Assembly: GCF_014647375.1 (NCBI RefSeq)
Contig: NZ_BMPB01000004.1
Coordinates: 124,001 to 188,000, forward strand
From: Parabacteroides faecis
GTDB taxonomy: Bacteria; Bacteroidota; Bacteroidia; Bacteroidales; Tannerellaceae
Direction: 5' to 3'
DNA length: 64,000 nt
The translations under genes were made by a program, and so were the position numbers. The notes below the pieces were generated by a model. It was not told the DNA's origin, did no database searches, and saw only the letters and a list, made by a program, of their open reading frames with translations. Positions within the stretch are counted from its first letter, which is position 1. Every line of letters begins with the position of its first letter. Positions 52,260 through 60,805 of the stretch are shown one piece after another.

Positions 52260-52637
52260 TTATTTAGCGGGTAATATTTCGATCCAGTAATCATCCGGGT
52301 CATTGATGAAATATAATCCCATATCAGTATTCTCGTAGCATACGCAGTCCATTTCCTTATGGAATTTGCGGACTTCATCGTAATCGCCGGCTACACGGAA
52401 ACAGAGATGGCTTTCGTTATCTCCCAGTTCGTATGGTTCGTTACGGTCTTTCAGCCAGGTCAGTTCCAGCAGGAAGCCGGTCTGATCGTCTGTCAGGTAA
52501 ACTAAAATGAATGAACCGTCTTTCGCTTCTTTTCGATGGTGTTCTTTCAGCCCCAGCGCTTTGTTGTAGAAAGCGATACTTCTTTCAAGGTCGAGAACAT
52601 TAATGTTGAAATGATCAAATCTACTTTTAATTTCCAT
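52260..52637 (-). CDS. VOC-superfamily (glyoxalase-like) protein
   Basis: 125-residue protein with the paired beta-alpha-beta-beta-beta modules of the vicinal oxygen chelate fold: FDHFNINVLDLERSIAFYNKALGL, FLLELTWLKD, ESHLCFRVAGDYDEVRKFHKEM and YFINDPDDYWIEILPA. His9, a glutamate in LLELTW, His in SHLCF and the final glutamate in IEILP are at the usual metal-ligand places of glyoxalase I, so lactoylglutathione-lyase-like activity is possible. It lies 18 bases after the MBL-fold gene, probably one operon. Confidence 0.87.
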   Translation of the reverse strand: MEIKSRFDHFNINVLDLERSIAFYNKALGLKEHHRKEAKDGSFILVYLTDDQTGFLLELTWLKDRNEPYELGDNESHLCFRVAGDYDEVRKFHKEMDCVCYENTDMGLYFINDPDDYWIEILPAK

Positions 52638-52655
52638 AATTGATATCTTTATAAA

Positions 52656-53378
52656 TTAAAAATCAGTGCCTTCACCCGGTACGGACAACAAAATATAGCG
52701 GCATCCCTTCGATTCGGCATAAGGGCCGAAAGCTACTACTTCGGCGGGACGTTCCCAGAAGTGCATGGGGACTAATACGTCTGTCTTTATCCGGTCGACA
52801 AACTGCTCGGCTCCCCGCATGAAGTCCGTACCGATACGTGGGTCGACGGGGAACATGGCGAGGTGTAAATGTTGTGTCGTTTGAGTCAATGTTGTCAGTT
52901 CGTGCAGGTAATCACCTTCCGCCTTAGCCACTTCCTGCGGTGTCGATTCGTCTTTCCAGTGCCAGTTGTTGAGGTCGCCGGCGTGGAACAGTTGTTTCCC
53001 TTCCGCTTCTATCAGGAAAGAGATACCGACATCGGTCGAACCAAAAGCCTGGATGCGGATATGCTCGTCTTCAAATACATTCCCTTTTTTCAGAAAAGTG
53101 GCATCTTCGGCTTTCGCACGCCGACGTTTCAGGATGTCTTTGGAGAAAATATATTTGATATCCGGCTTGATCTCTTTCCATTTTAAAATGTCCGGGTTGA
53201 AATGGTCCGGATGAAAATGGGAAGATAATATATATAATGTCCCTGCGCGATGGAGTAATTCATCATGAACGAATCCAGTATCCGGCGTCTTCCCCGTGTC
53301 TTTAAAATAATCGATCAGGATAGCATATCCGTCTGCTTCAATGGCAAAGCCGCTATGATAAATATAAGTAAGTCTCAT
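52656..53378 (-). CDS. MBL-fold metallo-hydrolase
   Basis: 240-residue cytoplasmic metallo-beta-lactamase-fold hydrolase. The zinc motif HxHxDH is complete (His54, His56, Asp58, His59 in SSHFHPDHFN); later metal ligands are in LFHAGDLN and VPMHFWERP. It resembles UlaG/YycJ-like hydrolases; the substrate is unknown. ATG 53378 gives the conserved start MRLTYIYHSGFAIEADGYA; an in-frame ATG at 53399 is possible. With the VOC gene it may form a detoxification unit, in which a glyoxalase I-like step is followed by hydrolysis, but it does not look like a classical glyoxalase II. Confidence 0.87.
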   Translation of the reverse strand: MRLTYIYHSGFAIEADGYAILIDYFKDTGKTPDTGFVHDELLHRAGTLYILSSHFHPDHFNPDILKWKEIKPDIKYIFSKDILKRRRAKAEDATFLKKGNVFEDEHIRIQAFGSTDVGISFLIEAEGKQLFHAGDLNNWHWKDESTPQEVAKAEGDYLHELTTLTQTTQHLHLAMFPVDPRIGTDFMRGAEQFVDRIKTDVLVPMHFWERPAEVVAFGPYAESKGCRYILLSVPGEGTDF

Positions 53379-53444
53379 ACTGTTTTCTTTTGTTTTCATG
53401 TAAATAAAACACGATACGATGTGATTAAGTTGCTTCCTGCGGTA

Positions 53445-53452
53445 CAAATATA
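53445..53452 (-). promoter_or_regulatory. -7 promoter box for the MBL-VOC operon
   Basis: The minus strand reads TATATTTG, 66 bases before ATG 53378. Confidence 0.55.
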
Positions 53453-53560
53453 CAAAAGGATGAACTGAATTTAGAAATAGTCCGGAGATAATCCGAAAAG
53501 TATACGAAGAAAGTATATTTACTATCCTATGTAAACTGATTTACTATGGCGGGAAATCAG

Positions 53561-53645
53561 TGGTTGATAATTGTCGGCCGATTGGTTCACGGTTATCAAC
53601 CGTATGGCCGATAAATATCAACCGAACGGCCGACAATTATCAGCC
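53561..53645. repeat. Palindromic extragenic repeat cluster, copy 2
   Basis: The outer arms 53561-53587 and 53619-53645 pair at about 24 of 27 positions, with a perfect 15-base core GATAATTGTCGGCCG / CGGCCGACAATTATC. Nested inside is ACGGTT-ATC-AACCGT (53589-53603). The right part reads as two 22-base units starting GGCCGATAAATATCAACCG and GGCCGACAATTATCAGCCA. Motifs are shared with 27855-27921. Confidence 0.75.
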
Positions 53646-53884
53646 ACAAAACAGATGTTGAATAGGGGTCTTTAAAGCATTGATTAACAGGATGTATGCT
53701 AAATGCTTACTTGAAAACAAATATAGTATAGCTTTTAGTAAGTTCAACTGTTTTTTATCAATTTATAAGAAAAAAAATTAATGGATGCAGTAAATCCGTT
53801 TGTAATCAGTTTATTTGTTAAGTAGTTTACCGCAATTCTTCAGGATTAGTAAAAATTACAAAGTTAATATAGATTAAAAATCAG

Positions 53885-53903
53885 TACCTTGCGATACAAG
53901 GTA
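53885..53903. promoter_or_regulatory. Dyad operator candidate of the efflux operon
   Basis: TACCTTG, five bases, CAAGGTA: a perfect 7-bp inverted repeat centred about 37 bases before the predicted transcript start, replacing a recognisable -33 box. Suits binding by a dimeric regulator. Confidence 0.55.
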
Positions 53904-53916
53904 TTTTATATAAATA

Positions 53917-53924
53917 TACATTTG
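53917..53924 (+). promoter_or_regulatory. -7 promoter box of the efflux operon
   Basis: TACATTTG matches TAnnTTTG, with a predicted leader of about 70 bases. Confidence 0.6.
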
Positions 53925-53998
53925 TTCCGTCAGAGAATAAAAAAGTTCCTTAAATGTGTAACATTTTTAGCAATGTGTACGTCTAATAATGAAAAGAA

Positions 53999-54700
53999 AT
54001 GACAAATATGATGATTCAGCTGAAAGGAATTAACAAAACGTATTTCAACGGTGCTCCGCTGCACGTCTTGAAAGGTATAGACCTGGAGATAGAAAAAGGA
54101 GAGATGGTTTCGATCATGGGAGCTTCCGGATCGGGAAAATCGACACTGTTGAATATACTGGGTATATTGGATACGTATGATACGGGTACCTATCACTTAA
54201 ACGGACAATTGATTCAGAATCTGAGCGAAACACGTGCAGCTGAATTTCGTAACCAGATGATCGGCTTCATTTTCCAGTCGTTTAACCTAATCTCTTTTAA
54301 AAATGCGATGGAGAATGTGGCGCTCCCTCTCTATTATCAGGGAATGAACCGTAAGAAAAGAAATGCCATGGCGATGGAGTATCTGGATATGGTCGGCTTA
54401 AGAGATTGGGCGGAGCATATGCCGAACGAAATGTCCGGCGGACAGAAACAGCGTGTCGCTATTGCCCGTGCCCTCATTGCCAAACCACAAGTGATTCTGG
54501 CAGACGAACCAACCGGTGCACTCGATAGTGTGACAACGGTTGAGGTAATGGAACTTCTTCGCAACGTGAATAAAGAAGGTATGACTATGGTGATCGTCAC
54601 CCATGAACAATCCGTAGCTGACGCTACAGAAAAGATCATCCGTGTAAAGGATGGTCTGATAGAAAACATAGAAAGAGGAAAAGGGTATGTTCGACTTTGA
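53999..54700 (+). CDS. ABC transporter ATP-binding protein, MacB/LolD type
   Basis: 233-residue ATPase of the MacB-like exporter family. Walker A GASGSGKST (41-49), Q-loop region IGFIFQSFNL, signature MSGGQKQR, Walker B VILADEPTGALD and switch His in VIVTHEQ. It energises the two permeases encoded next and overlaps the first by 14 bases. Starts at 53999 or 54008 are both possible (MTNMMIQLKGINKTYF). Confidence 0.94.
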   Translation: MTNMMIQLKGINKTYFNGAPLHVLKGIDLEIEKGEMVSIMGASGSGKSTLLNILGILDTYDTGTYHLNGQLIQNLSETRAAEFRNQMIGFIFQSFNLISFKNAMENVALPLYYQGMNRKKRNAMAMEYLDMVGLRDWAEHMPNEMSGGQKQRVAIARALIAKPQVILADEPTGALDSVTTVEVMELLRNVNKEGMTMVIVTHEQSVADATEKIIRVKDGLIENIERGKGYVRL

Positions 54701-55952
54701 TAATTTCCGGGAGATATGGAGTACGATCAAAAAGAACAAACTCCGTACGTTCCTCACCGGTTTTTCCGTGGCGTGGGGGATCTTTATGCTGATCGTCCTG
54801 CTGGGAGCGGGCAACGGGCTGAAGAACGGTATCATGCACAACTTCGACCGTTGGGCGGGCAACCGTGTGGAGACATGGCCACGTTATGCCAGCAAGCCGT
54901 ATAAGGGCATGCAGACGAACCGGCGTATTCAATATAAGGATGATGACCTGATCGGTCTGAAACAACAGAATCCGGAAGTGAACCTGATATCGGGTGTTCT
55001 TTACCAGAGTGATACGCTTTCATACAAAGAAGAGTATAATTCTTATTCTTTGCAGGGAGTACATCCCGATAAGGCGATAATCGACAAGATCAAGATGACA
55101 GTCGGCAACGGGCGTTTTATCAATGAAGTGGATATACTTCAGAAAAGAAAGGTGATCGTTATAAGTCCCCGTATAAAAGAAGTGCTTTTCCGCTCGGAGG
55201 ATCCGTTAGGAAAATATGTGAATGCCGGTGATGTACCTTATCAGGTGATCGGTGTTTATACGGATGAGGACAATAATAATAATGCTCCGGCTTATATCCC
55301 TTTCTCTACGGCACAACAATTGTACCGTTCTGGTTACGGGTTGGATAATATTATCTTCTCCCTGGATGGTATCAATACGAAAGAGGAATACGAGGCTTTC
55401 GAGAAACGTTTCCGCCAGCAAATGGGAAGACGGCACATGTTTGATCCGGAAGACTTGCGGGCGATCGGTATGTGGAGCACGATTGAAGATTTTGCCATGT
55501 TTAACGGGATGCTGAATGGTATCGCCCTGTTTATCTGGATAATCGGTATCGGAACACTGGCTGCCGGTATTGTGGGTGTTAGTAATATTATGCTGATCAC
55601 AGTCCGTGAACGAACCCGCGAGTTCGGTATTCGTAAAGCGATTGGAGCCACCCCTTTTTCTATCCTGAAACTGATCATCGTAGAATCTATCCTGATAACG
55701 GCCGTGTTCGGCTATCTCGGTATGATTGCCGGGGTGGGGCTGACAGAAGGTATTAATGCTATTATGGAAAGTGCAAAGATGGGACAAGCTTCTTCCGACG
55801 ATGATATGAGTACTTTCCTGAATCCTACGGTCGACTTGACCGTAGCCTTGATGTCGACGTTGCTTATTGTCGGTGCAGGCGTGTTGGCGGGTTATTTCCC
55901 CGCCCGGAAAGCAGTGAAAATTACGGCTATCGAAGCCATGAGAAACGAATAA
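54687..55952 (+). CDS. MacB-like ABC transporter permease 1
   Basis: 421-residue inner-membrane permease. One N-terminal helix (about 20-42, FLTGFSVAWGIFMLIVLLGA), a MacB-type periplasmic core (about 45-255), then three C-terminal FtsX helices (WIIGIGTLAAGIVGVSNIML, a second near 325-350, and LMSTLLIVGAGVLAGYFPARKA). The conserved RTREFGIRKAIGATPFSIL segment couples to the ATPase. Very similar in plan to permease 2, so the transporter may be a heterodimer. Confidence 0.92.
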   Translation: MFDFDNFREIWSTIKKNKLRTFLTGFSVAWGIFMLIVLLGAGNGLKNGIMHNFDRWAGNRVETWPRYASKPYKGMQTNRRIQYKDDDLIGLKQQNPEVNLISGVLYQSDTLSYKEEYNSYSLQGVHPDKAIIDKIKMTVGNGRFINEVDILQKRKVIVISPRIKEVLFRSEDPLGKYVNAGDVPYQVIGVYTDEDNNNNAPAYIPFSTAQQLYRSGYGLDNIIFSLDGINTKEEYEAFEKRFRQQMGRRHMFDPEDLRAIGMWSTIEDFAMFNGMLNGIALFIWIIGIGTLAAGIVGVSNIMLITVRERTREFGIRKAIGATPFSILKLIIVESILITAVFGYLGMIAGVGLTEGINAIMESAKMGQASSDDDMSTFLNPTVDLTVALMSTLLIVGAGVLAGYFPARKAVKITAIEAMRNE

Positions 55953-55964
55953 AAACAGATAGAT

Positions 55965-57230
55965 ATGTTCGATATAGACCGTTGGGTAGAGATATGGGTG
56001 ACTATCACCCGCAACAAGACCAGAAGCCTGCTGACCGGATTTGGGGTGTTTTGGGGAATCCTGATGCTTGTTATCCTGTTGGGATCGGGTACCGGTTTCA
56101 AGAACGGAGTATGGAAGAATGTGAATGGTTTTGCCACCAATTCAGCCTTTTTCTTTTCCGAACGTACGGGCGAGCCTTACAAAGGCTACAAGAAAGGACG
56201 TTACTGGCAGATGCGTAACCGTGATCTGGAAACGATCCGTAATCGGGTGAAAGGTGTTCGTTATTTGTCGCCGATGGCGATGTCGTGGGGTGGACAAAAT
56301 AATGTGGTGAGAGGACAGAAAGCCGGTACTTATAATGTACGCGGTGTACATTCCGAATATTTCAATATAGAAACACAGCACGTATTGGAAGGACGTTTAC
56401 TGAATGAGGTAGACGTAAAGGACAAACGCAAGGTCTGTCTGATCGGTAGTATCGTGCGTGAAGTATTGTTCACCCCTGGTGAAGATCCGATTGGAGAGTA
56501 TATCCGGGTAAACGGTATTTACTATCAGGTGGTGGGAGTTGTTAAACCTAAACCACGTGTGCAGATCGGAGGACGTACGGAGGAAAGTATCATGTTACCG
56601 TTCACAACCTTACAGCAGGTTGCAAACCAGGGGGATAAATTCTGGTTCCTTTGTGCAACGGCCGACGATGGTTATCCTTGCGATAAGATGGTGGAAGATA
56701 TAACAGCCGTACTGAAATCGCAAAATGAAATATCGCCTACCGACCCGCAGGCTGTCAGCAGTTTTACGATTGCTAAGCAGTTTGACAGTTTTGAAACGCT
56801 TTTTACCGGAATTAATATTCTGGTATGGCTGGTGGGAATGGGTACTTTGCTGGCGGGGATTATCGGCGTTAGTAATATTATGATGGTGACGGTCAAGGAG
56901 CGTACCCGTGAGATTGGGGTACGCCGTGCTATCGGGGCAAAGCCGTTCGATATCATTTCCCAGATCATGAGCGAGAGTTTGCTGCTTACGGCTCTGGCTG
57001 GCTTGATAGGGTTGAGTTGCGGGGTTTTCCTGTTGGATATAGCCAATAATTTGCTGGAAAGCAGTGGCAGTGCTTCTGATAACGGCACCTTCTTCAGTAA
57101 TCCGGAAATACATATCGGAGCTGCAGCTTCAGCAACCGTCGTTTTACTTATCAGTGGATTGATGGCGGGATTGATTCCGGCTTGGCGTGCCATGCAGATC
57201 AAGGCTATTGATGCAATCAGAGAAGAATAA
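55965..57230 (+). CDS. MacB-like ABC transporter permease 2
   Basis: 421-residue inner-membrane permease with the same plan as permease 1: an N-terminal helix (SLLTGFGVFWGILMLVILLG), a periplasmic core, and three FtsX helices containing GMGTLLAGIIGVSNIMMVTV and RTREIGVRRAIGAKPFDII, ending AGLIPAWRAMQIKAIDAIREE. It starts 12 bases after permease 1; the equal lengths point to gene duplication. Confidence 0.92.
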   Translation: MFDIDRWVEIWVTITRNKTRSLLTGFGVFWGILMLVILLGSGTGFKNGVWKNVNGFATNSAFFFSERTGEPYKGYKKGRYWQMRNRDLETIRNRVKGVRYLSPMAMSWGGQNNVVRGQKAGTYNVRGVHSEYFNIETQHVLEGRLLNEVDVKDKRKVCLIGSIVREVLFTPGEDPIGEYIRVNGIYYQVVGVVKPKPRVQIGGRTEESIMLPFTTLQQVANQGDKFWFLCATADDGYPCDKMVEDITAVLKSQNEISPTDPQAVSSFTIAKQFDSFETLFTGINILVWLVGMGTLLAGIIGVSNIMMVTVKERTREIGVRRAIGAKPFDIISQIMSESLLLTALAGLIGLSCGVFLLDIANNLLESSGSASDNGTFFSNPEIHIGAAASATVVLLISGLMAGLIPAWRAMQIKAIDAIREE

Positions 57231-57267
57231 CAGTATATCATTTGTCAATTAAATAAACTATATAATC

Positions 57268-58389
57268 ATGAAGAATCGTATCGTAAAGAAAGTCCTGCGA
57301 ATCATCTTTTTAGTATTGGTGGGAGCCGCGGTGGTCGGCACTTTCTACTTTTTGTGGAAAAAGGCACAGCCAGTCATCACTATGTATGAAGTGGTAACCC
57401 CAAAACGTGACTCGGTGGAAACAAAGACTGTGGCGACCGGAAAGGTGGAACCCCGCGATGAAGTACTCATCAAGCCCCAGATGTCGGGTATCATTTCCGA
57501 AGTACTGAAGGAAGCCGGACAGATGGTAAAGGAGGGTGAGATCATAGCAAAGATCAAGGTGATTCCGGAAATGGTCCAGTTGAACAGTGCCGAATCGCGT
57601 GTCCGTGTAGCAAAGATCAGTCTGGAACAGATAGAAGCGACTTATAAACGTGATAAGGAATTGCATGACCAGGGTGTGATCTCCAAAGAAGATTATGAAA
57701 CATCTTTGGCTAATTACAAGAAAGCACAGGAAGAAGCAGAGAATGCACAGGATGCATTGGAAATCATTCGTGAAGGAATTTCCCGAAAGTCAGCTTCCTC
57801 CAGTACGACACAGGTTCGCTCAACGATTACCGGTATGATTCTGGACGTTCCTATCAAAGTCGGCAACTCTGTGATCCAGTCGAACACATTCAACGACGGT
57901 ACGACGATTGCTTCCGTAGCCGATATGAACAATATGATCTTCCGGGGAAAAGTGGATGAAACCGAAGTGGGGCGTATCCATGAAGGGATGCCGATCAAAT
58001 TGACGGTCGGTGCGTTGGATAGCCGTACGTTCGATGCCATGCTGGAATATGTGGCTCCGAAAGGAGTGGAAGAAAATGGTGCCGTCCTGTTCGAGATCAA
58101 AGCGGCTGTGCAGATGCCGGAAGATGCCTTTATCCGTGCCGGTTACAGTGCGAATGCCGAGATCGTTCTGAAACGTGCGTCTGATGTCCTGACAATTCCT
58201 GAAAGCTGTGTCGAGTTCAGCGGCGATTCTACTTTCGTGCAGATCGTAAAACAGGAAAAGCCGGAACAGTTGTTTGAGAAACGTCCTGTCACTGTCGGTT
58301 TATCTGATGGTATCAAGATTGAGGTGAAAGAAGGTTTGACGGAAAATGACAAGATCCGCGGAGGAATTGTCGATGCAAATAAGAAATAG
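57268..58389 (+). CDS. Periplasmic adaptor (membrane fusion) protein, MacA-like
   Basis: 373-residue protein anchored by one N-terminal helix (VLRIIFLVLVGAAVVGTFYF). The order is a lipoyl-like half motif (about 60-95, VEPRDEVLIKPQMSGIISEV), a coiled-coil hairpin (about 105-175), the second lipoyl half (VRSTITGMILDVPIKVGNSV), a beta-barrel domain (GKVDETEVGRIHEGMPIKL) and a membrane-proximal domain. It bridges the MacB-like permeases to the TolC-like channel encoded next. Confidence 0.93.
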   Translation: MKNRIVKKVLRIIFLVLVGAAVVGTFYFLWKKAQPVITMYEVVTPKRDSVETKTVATGKVEPRDEVLIKPQMSGIISEVLKEAGQMVKEGEIIAKIKVIPEMVQLNSAESRVRVAKISLEQIEATYKRDKELHDQGVISKEDYETSLANYKKAQEEAENAQDALEIIREGISRKSASSSTTQVRSTITGMILDVPIKVGNSVIQSNTFNDGTTIASVADMNNMIFRGKVDETEVGRIHEGMPIKLTVGALDSRTFDAMLEYVAPKGVEENGAVLFEIKAAVQMPEDAFIRAGYSANAEIVLKRASDVLTIPESCVEFSGDSTFVQIVKQEKPEQLFEKRPVTVGLSDGIKIEVKEGLTENDKIRGGIVDANKK

Positions 58390-58407
58390 AAATAAAACGA
58401 GTAAACT

Positions 58408-59760
58408 ATGAAGCAAATAATACTATCCGTAGTATGGGCATCATCTCTTCTCTGTGCTTCGGCAGGAGCACAGGAAGCACCCAGACAATGGTCGCTGGAG
58501 GAATGTATCCGTTACGCTATTGAAAATAATATCGACCTGAAGCAGAAAGAACTGGAGCGGCAGAATCAGGAAGTAACGCTGCACACCAGCAAGTATAGCT
58601 GGTTACCCAATCTGAATGCCAGTATCAATGAGAATTTCGGTTTTGGCCGTTCGGAATCGAAAGATGGTCTGATCGTCGATCGTAACTCGGCAAATACTTC
58701 TGCTTCTATCCAGTTGAGTATGCCAGTGTTCGACGGTTTCAAAATACCCAATGATATTGCAGCCCGCAAGCTGGATCTGAAAGCGTCTGTCGAAACGTTG
58801 AATAAGGCAAAGGAAGATCTTTCCATAAATGTGGCTTCTTATTTTCTGCAGGTACTTTATAATAAGGAAATGCTGAAGATCGCTGAATTGCAGGTGGCAC
58901 TCAGTTCGGAGCAGGTAACGAAGACCGAGGCTCTTTATAATGCCGGAAAAGTGCCTGTATCCCAATTGTATGATATGAAAGCACAATTGGCTAAAGACGA
59001 AGTGACATTGACCGAATCGAAAAATAACGTGAAACTCGCATTGCTTGACCTGACGCAAAGTCTGGAACTGGAACGTGATGGTGAAAATTTCGACGTACAG
59101 GAGCCGGAAACCGGTGATGCGGTGGCTCAATATATGAGTAGTATCATTCCTCCTGATCAGGTGTACGACTATGCTGTAGGTGTCAAACCGCAGGTCAAGG
59201 AACAGGAATACCTGCTCGAAAGTCAGAAGAAAATGTTGAAGGTGGCTCAGGCCGGTTATTATCCCAAACTGAATTTCAGTGCCGGTTACAGCAACGGTTA
59301 TTATCATAACTTCGGTGACGGGGAGTACAATAACGCTCCGTTCAGCGATCAGTTGAAGAATAACGGACAGAAATCGATCGGTTTCAGTTTGAGTATTCCG
59401 ATCTTTAACCGTTTTCAGGTTCGTAACAGTGTCCGTTCTGCCCGCCTCGCTATCCATAATCGTGAGTTGCTGATGGAGAATTCCAAAAAGATACTTTACA
59501 AAGAGATCCAGCAGGCTTATTACAATGCCACGGCTGCCCAGGAAAAGTATGTGTCGTCTGACAAGTCGGTCGATGCCAGTAAAATAGCATTCTCTTATGC
59601 GGAAGAACGTTATGGTGCAGGAAAAAGTACTGTTTTTGAATACGGCGAAGCAAAAACCAAGTATGCACAGAGTTTGGCCGAACAGACACAGGCGAAATAC
59701 AACTTTATATTCCGTGCCAAGATTCTGGATTTCTATCACGGAATACCGATTACTTTATAA
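58408..59760 (+). CDS. TolC-family outer-membrane efflux channel
   Basis: 450 residues, signal peptide ending at AGAQ. The mature protein has the duplicated TolC layout: WSLEECIRYAIENNIDLKQ at the start of repeat one and long alpha-helical hairpins with KTEALYNAGKVPVSQLYDMKAQLAKDE. Repeat two ends KIAFSYAEERYGAGKSTVFEYGEAKTKYAQS. Last gene of the efflux operon, 18 bases after the adaptor. Confidence 0.94.
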   Translation: MKQIILSVVWASSLLCASAGAQEAPRQWSLEECIRYAIENNIDLKQKELERQNQEVTLHTSKYSWLPNLNASINENFGFGRSESKDGLIVDRNSANTSASIQLSMPVFDGFKIPNDIAARKLDLKASVETLNKAKEDLSINVASYFLQVLYNKEMLKIAELQVALSSEQVTKTEALYNAGKVPVSQLYDMKAQLAKDEVTLTESKNNVKLALLDLTQSLELERDGENFDVQEPETGDAVAQYMSSIIPPDQVYDYAVGVKPQVKEQEYLLESQKKMLKVAQAGYYPKLNFSAGYSNGYYHNFGDGEYNNAPFSDQLKNNGQKSIGFSLSIPIFNRFQVRNSVRSARLAIHNRELLMENSKKILYKEIQQAYYNATAAQEKYVSSDKSVDASKIAFSYAEERYGAGKSTVFEYGEAKTKYAQSLAEQTQAKYNFIFRAKILDFYHGIPITL

Positions 59761-59817
59761 TATTCTTTACACAAGAATATAGATCCTTTTTACAACATAA
59801 TTGATAGACACACCAAG

Positions 59818-59857
59818 AGGAAGGGAGGTTTTCGTGAGAAAGCTTCCCTTTGTTATT
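59818..59857 (+). terminator. Terminator after the efflux operon
   Basis: AAGGGA and TCCCTT arms, extended by G-U and A-T pairs, then TTTGTT. It starts about 60 bases after the TolC-like stop. Confidence 0.6.
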
Positions 59858-59895
59858 AATTTAGTAAATTCAGTTCAAAATGAGTGAATAAATAT

Positions 59896-59903
59896 TATAT
59901 TTG
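59896..59903 (+). promoter_or_regulatory. -7 promoter box before the third sigma-factor gene
   Basis: TATATTTG, with a predicted start near 59910. The transcript would run through the palindrome at 59935-59961 before reaching the sigma gene. Confidence 0.5.
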
Positions 59904-59934
59904 CTGCGTAAGAAAGTGATCGAAATACTTGGAA

Positions 59935-59961
59935 GGACTTAGTTCTAGAAGAACTAAGTCC
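59935..59961. repeat. Perfect 27-base palindrome (recombination site or attenuator), left site
   Basis: Twelve-base arms GGACTTAGTTCT and AGAACTAAGTCC around AGA, followed by TTTT. Its core AGTTCT-N3-AGAACT equals that of the sites at 49387 and 49768, and TTAGTTCTAGAAGAACT (59939-59955) is the exact reverse complement of 60082-60098. The T tail also makes it terminator-like. Confidence 0.75.
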
Positions 59962-60081
59962 TTTTCCATTCTCTTATCTTATATAAATCAATATCCCTCT
60001 ATTTTTTATACAAAAAGTAACAGAAGTATTCCTGCTTGGAACTTCCTGATATTTATGTGAATAATACAATAACTATTCCTC

Positions 60082-60098
60082 AGTTCTTCTAGAACTAA
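60082..60098 (-). repeat. Right inverted repeat partner of 59939-59955
   Basis: AGTTCTTCTAGAACTAA, 17 bases exactly complementary in reverse to the left site, 31 bases before the sigma-factor start. Confidence 0.8.
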
Positions 60099-60129
60099 TA
60101 TCGTTAATATAATTACTGGATGAATAGTC

Positions 60130-60708
60130 ATGAATACAAACCATATAAATGAAGAGATCATAAAACAGATCAGAAATGGTTCTGAAAAGGCTTTTTCTGA
60201 GTTATATTGCTACTATTATAGTTACCTGAATGCAATTGCCCTATATTACTTACTGGACAAAGATCTTTGTTCTGAAATTGTAGATGATGTATTTATAAAT
60301 GTCTGGTTTAAAAGGGATACCTTAGCGTATCCAATTCATTATTATTTAGTTCGTTCCGTACAGAATGGATGTCTTAATCACATTCGTTCACAGAGAAGCC
60401 AGCAGAATATGCTGGATATTCACAAAGATCAGTTACTGGCTCATCAGGAATCTTATATTCAATCGACTCCCGCCCCTTTACAGTACGTGGAAATGCGACA
60501 GACCGAAGAGGAGATCCGTTTGGCTGTGAATCAATTACCTCTAAAATGTCGGAAAGTTTTTGAAGAATATTTTTATGCCGGAAAGGCTGCTGATGTAATT
60601 GCAGAGGATATGGGACTGACTGTTAGTACAGTACGTGTTCAGCTCAAAAATGCGACCGACCGTTTGAAGCAAGCCCTTAAACATCTTCTTCTCTTTTTTA
60701 TTTACTAA
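60130..60708 (+). CDS. ECF RNA polymerase sigma factor, locus 3
   Basis: 192-residue FecI-like sigma factor. Region 2 at about residues 15-85 (AFSELYCYYYSYLNAIALYY, EIVDDVFINVWFKRD, YLVRSVQNGCLNHIRSQ) and region 4 at about 125-180 (LPLKCRKVFEEYFYAGKAADVIAEDMGLTVSTVRVQLKNATDRL). Hydrophobic C-terminal tail HLLLFFIY. FecR follows after 97 bases. The inverted repeats directly upstream may put this regulator under phase or attenuation control. Confidence 0.9.
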   Translation: MNTNHINEEIIKQIRNGSEKAFSELYCYYYSYLNAIALYYLLDKDLCSEIVDDVFINVWFKRDTLAYPIHYYLVRSVQNGCLNHIRSQRSQQNMLDIHKDQLLAHQESYIQSTPAPLQYVEMRQTEEEIRLAVNQLPLKCRKVFEEYFYAGKAADVIAEDMGLTVSTVRVQLKNATDRLKQALKHLLLFFIY

Positions 60709-60805
60709 ATATTTATTACACCAATCTTGAAAAAAAGATGATTTCATCTAAATGTTTTTCGATTGGGATGTGTATTAATTATAAACAGACAGAAAATATA
60801 GCAGT

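Larger units (their letters stand above)
53379..53998. other. Intergenic region before the efflux operon
   Basis: About 620 bases without a gene. It holds the MBL promoter box (53445), a palindromic repeat cluster (53561-53645), an AT-rich stretch and the dyad plus promoter of the efflux operon (53885-53924). Confidence 0.6.
59761..60129 (+). other. Intergenic region before the third sigma-factor locus
   Basis: About 370 bases: a terminator, a TATATTTG box, and two related palindromic sites at 59935-59961 and 60082-60098 enclosing 126 bases. No gene seen. Confidence 0.65.

Noticed and set aside
58603-59739. 378-codon minus-strand frame inside the TolC-like gene
   Set aside because: Antisense shadow with low-complexity I/L/F/H/R-rich translation; the plus-strand gene has clear domain structure.
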